A stretch of 64,000 nucleotides of DNA from Paenibacillus sp. MAEPY2 (GTDB taxonomy: Bacteria > Bacillota > Bacilli > Paenibacillales > Paenibacillaceae): the NCBI RefSeq assembly GCF_000499205.1, contig NZ_AWUK01000004.1:62001-126000 (forward strand). Direction: 5' to 3'. Shown piece by piece: positions 62,665 to 64,000 of this stretch (positions within the stretch are counted from its first letter, which is position 1; every line of letters starts with the position of its first letter). The position numbers and the translations under genes are program-made. The notes beneath the pieces are model-generated. The model made no database searches, was not told where the DNA came from, and saw nothing but the letters and a program-made list of their open reading frames with translations.

Positions 62665-62780
62665 CCAGCTCTCCTCCTATAGAAGCTTTCCAGAGGAAAG
62701 CCGACTTCGTAGTTGTATAAATTACACGCTCTGTAAAATCAATATGAATAAATATACAACAGAGCGTATAGAATTTCAAG

Positions 62781-63965
62781 CTACGAATTCAGCGATATGG
62801 ACCCGATAAACTCGGCAAAAACATCATTTCCGAACAGGATGCCCTGTTCACTAAGCCGGAAGCCGTCTGGCGTCTTCTCCAGCAGTCCTGCATTCAACAT
62901 TTTGCCCAAAGGCTTCGCAAACACTTCCTCCATAGGCTCCCCGAACTGATCGCTAAACCGTGAGGAGGAAGCACCCTCCAGCATTCTCAACCCAACCATC
63001 AGGTAATCTTCCATGGCCTCGGCGCGGCTGATTTCAAAATGATCGAGACGCGGCAGGCCTCCTTTGGAAGCTTCAACATACGGGTTTATACCTTTTATAT
63101 TCATATGGCGTTCGCGGCCTACATATCCATGTGCACCTGCACCCAGACCGTAATAGTCTTCATTGCGCCAGTACGTGATATTGTGACGGCTCTCGAAGCC
63201 GGGTTTGGCAAAGTTACTGATCTCGTATTGTCCGTAACCTGCTTCTTTCATACGCTTCATTAATAGAAGATACATTTGCAACTCGTCATCTTCATGAGGA
63301 AGCGGTAGCTGGTTCTTCTGATATAACGTATGGAAAAGAGTATTCTCCTCCACCTTCAGGCTGTATATGGAGTAATGCGGCAGATCCAGTTCCAGCGCTT
63401 TGTCGATACTTTCGTTCAGCATCTCGACAGTCTGGTTTGGCAAACCAAACATTAGGTCAATGGACAAGTTATGCAATCCAGCTGCTCGGGCATTTTCCAA
63501 ACTGCGGTATACATCATCTGTATTATGAATCCGGCCAATGCCTGTCAGCAGGTCATTTTGAAAAGCCTGTACCCCAAAGCTGACGCGGTTCACTCCGCCT
63601 TCTTTCATAACTGCGAGCTTCTCTGCATCGGTCGTGCCCGGGTTAGCTTCCATTGAAAACTCGATATCGTCTGCCCAGTTCGGGAAATAGGTTTTAACGG
63701 ACTTCAGGAATACGGCCATTTCGTCCGGTTTCAGTGCAGTCGGCGTTCCGCCGCCTACAAATATGGTTTTGATTTCTCCCGGCGGATTCGCTTTAACTGT
63801 ATGTTCCATCTCCCGTTCCAGCGCTTCAAGATATTGCATAACAGGCTGGTCCTTCAATACATAGGAGTTAAAATCGCAGTAGAAACATTTATTTGTGCAA
63901 AAGGGAATGTGAAGATACACCGCTTGGGGTGCACCTGTCTTCCGGCTGTGTGCTGCCAATGTCAT
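62781..63965 (-). CDS. hemW: Radical SAM heme chaperone HemW
   Basis: A 394-residue HemN-like protein of the HemW class. The radical-SAM cluster is IPFCTNKCFYCDF (C-x3-C-x2-C), and FVGGGTPTAL and NRVSFGVQAFQ follow. HemW binds heme and inserts it into respiratory proteins; it lacks the extra features of true coproporphyrinogen dehydrogenase. The ATG has GAGGGGG seven bases upstream. The remaining 35 bases of the window show nothing. In Bacilli hemW precedes hrcA, often behind lepA. Confidence 0.92.
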   Translation of the reverse strand: MTLAAHSRKTGAPQAVYLHIPFCTNKCFYCDFNSYVLKDQPVMQYLEALEREMEHTVKANPPGEIKTIFVGGGTPTALKPDEMAVFLKSVKTYFPNWADDIEFSMEANPGTTDAEKLAVMKEGGVNRVSFGVQAFQNDLLTGIGRIHNTDDVYRSLENARAAGLHNLSIDLMFGLPNQTVEMLNESIDKALELDLPHYSIYSLKVEENTLFHTLYQKNQLPLPHEDDELQMYLLLMKRMKEAGYGQYEISNFAKPGFESRHNITYWRNEDYYGLGAGAHGYVGRERHMNIKGINPYVEASKGGLPRLDHFEISRAEAMEDYLMVGLRMLEGASSSRFSDQFGEPMEEVFAKPLGKMLNAGLLEKTPDGFRLSEQGILFGNDVFAEFIGSISLNS

Positions 63966-64000
63966 GGCAAGTCCCCCTCTATTTGAAAAAAGGAAAGCCA

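Noticed and set aside
1-64000. tRNA genes, rRNA genes, prophage or integron
   Set aside because: No cloverleaf with a TTCGA loop, no rRNA sequence and no integrase or phage gene was seen on either strand.

Overview
The window is chromosomal DNA of a spore-forming, low-to-mid GC Firmicute. Paenibacillus or a close relative is the best guess, from protein character and gene order; no database search was run. The backbone follows the Bacillus subtilis yqe/yqf region almost gene for gene (hemW-hrcA-grpE-dnaK-dnaJ-prmA-rsmE-mtaB, then yqeY-nfeD-floA-yqfC-yqfD-phoH-yqfF-ybeY-dgkA-cdd-era-yqzL-recO-glyQ-glyS, then dnaG-sigA-trmK-nif3). A conserved recombination block (addB-addA-sbcD-sbcC) and several smaller genes lie between these runs. 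Most genes are on the minus strand, so transcription runs from high to low coordinates.

Layout. 1-8.4 kb holds mixed genes: a TerC-family membrane protein, the tRNA thiolation pair ThiI and cysteine desulfurase, a lytic transglycosylase, small DUF proteins, a subtilase with a long N-terminal region and a CotD-like coat protein. 8.4-11.4 kb is a divergent pair, a MocR-type regulator and a class I/II aminotransferase, sharing an inverted-repeat control region. RNase P RNA is at 11.5-11.9 kb. 12-23.5 kb carries Nif3, TrmK, the sigma-A/primase pair, glycyl-tRNA synthetase behind a T-box leader, RecO, YqzL, Era and cytidine deaminase. 23.8-34.3 kb carries DgkA, YbeY, an HD phosphohydrolase, PhoH, the sporulation proteins YqfD and YqfC, flotillin FloA, NfeD, YqeY, ribosomal protein S21 and a HIT protein. 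34.5-47.8 kb is the double-strand-break repair operon addB-addA-sbcD-sbcC plus one small protein. 48-56 kb carries RlmI-like methyltransferase, a Na/Pi-type transporter, a NUDIX hydrolase, MtaB, RsmE, an M50 protease and PrmA. 55.7-57 kb holds small stress-type proteins. 57-64 kb is the hrcA-grpE-dnaK-dnaJ heat-shock operon with a perfect CIRCE operator, a GNAT acetyltransferase and HemW.

The most unusual feature is a family of about 190-230 bp self-complementary intergenic elements at about 23.56-23.78, 49.36-49.55, 49.56-49.89 (two nested copies) and 56.29-56.52 kb. Each copy shares a conserved core made of two hairpins. Each has an outer stem whose sequence differs between copies while the two arms stay complementary within a copy. 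Three copies end about 28 nt upstream of the start codon of a minus-strand gene (cdd, rlmI and a YfhD-like gene), all in the same orientation. This pattern of compensatory change suggests a folded RNA or DNA element that has spread in the genome.

Many open frames run past the real start. I chose starts from Shine-Dalgarno position and family N-termini, and several of these are GTG or TTG codons. All coordinates and structures were read by eye.
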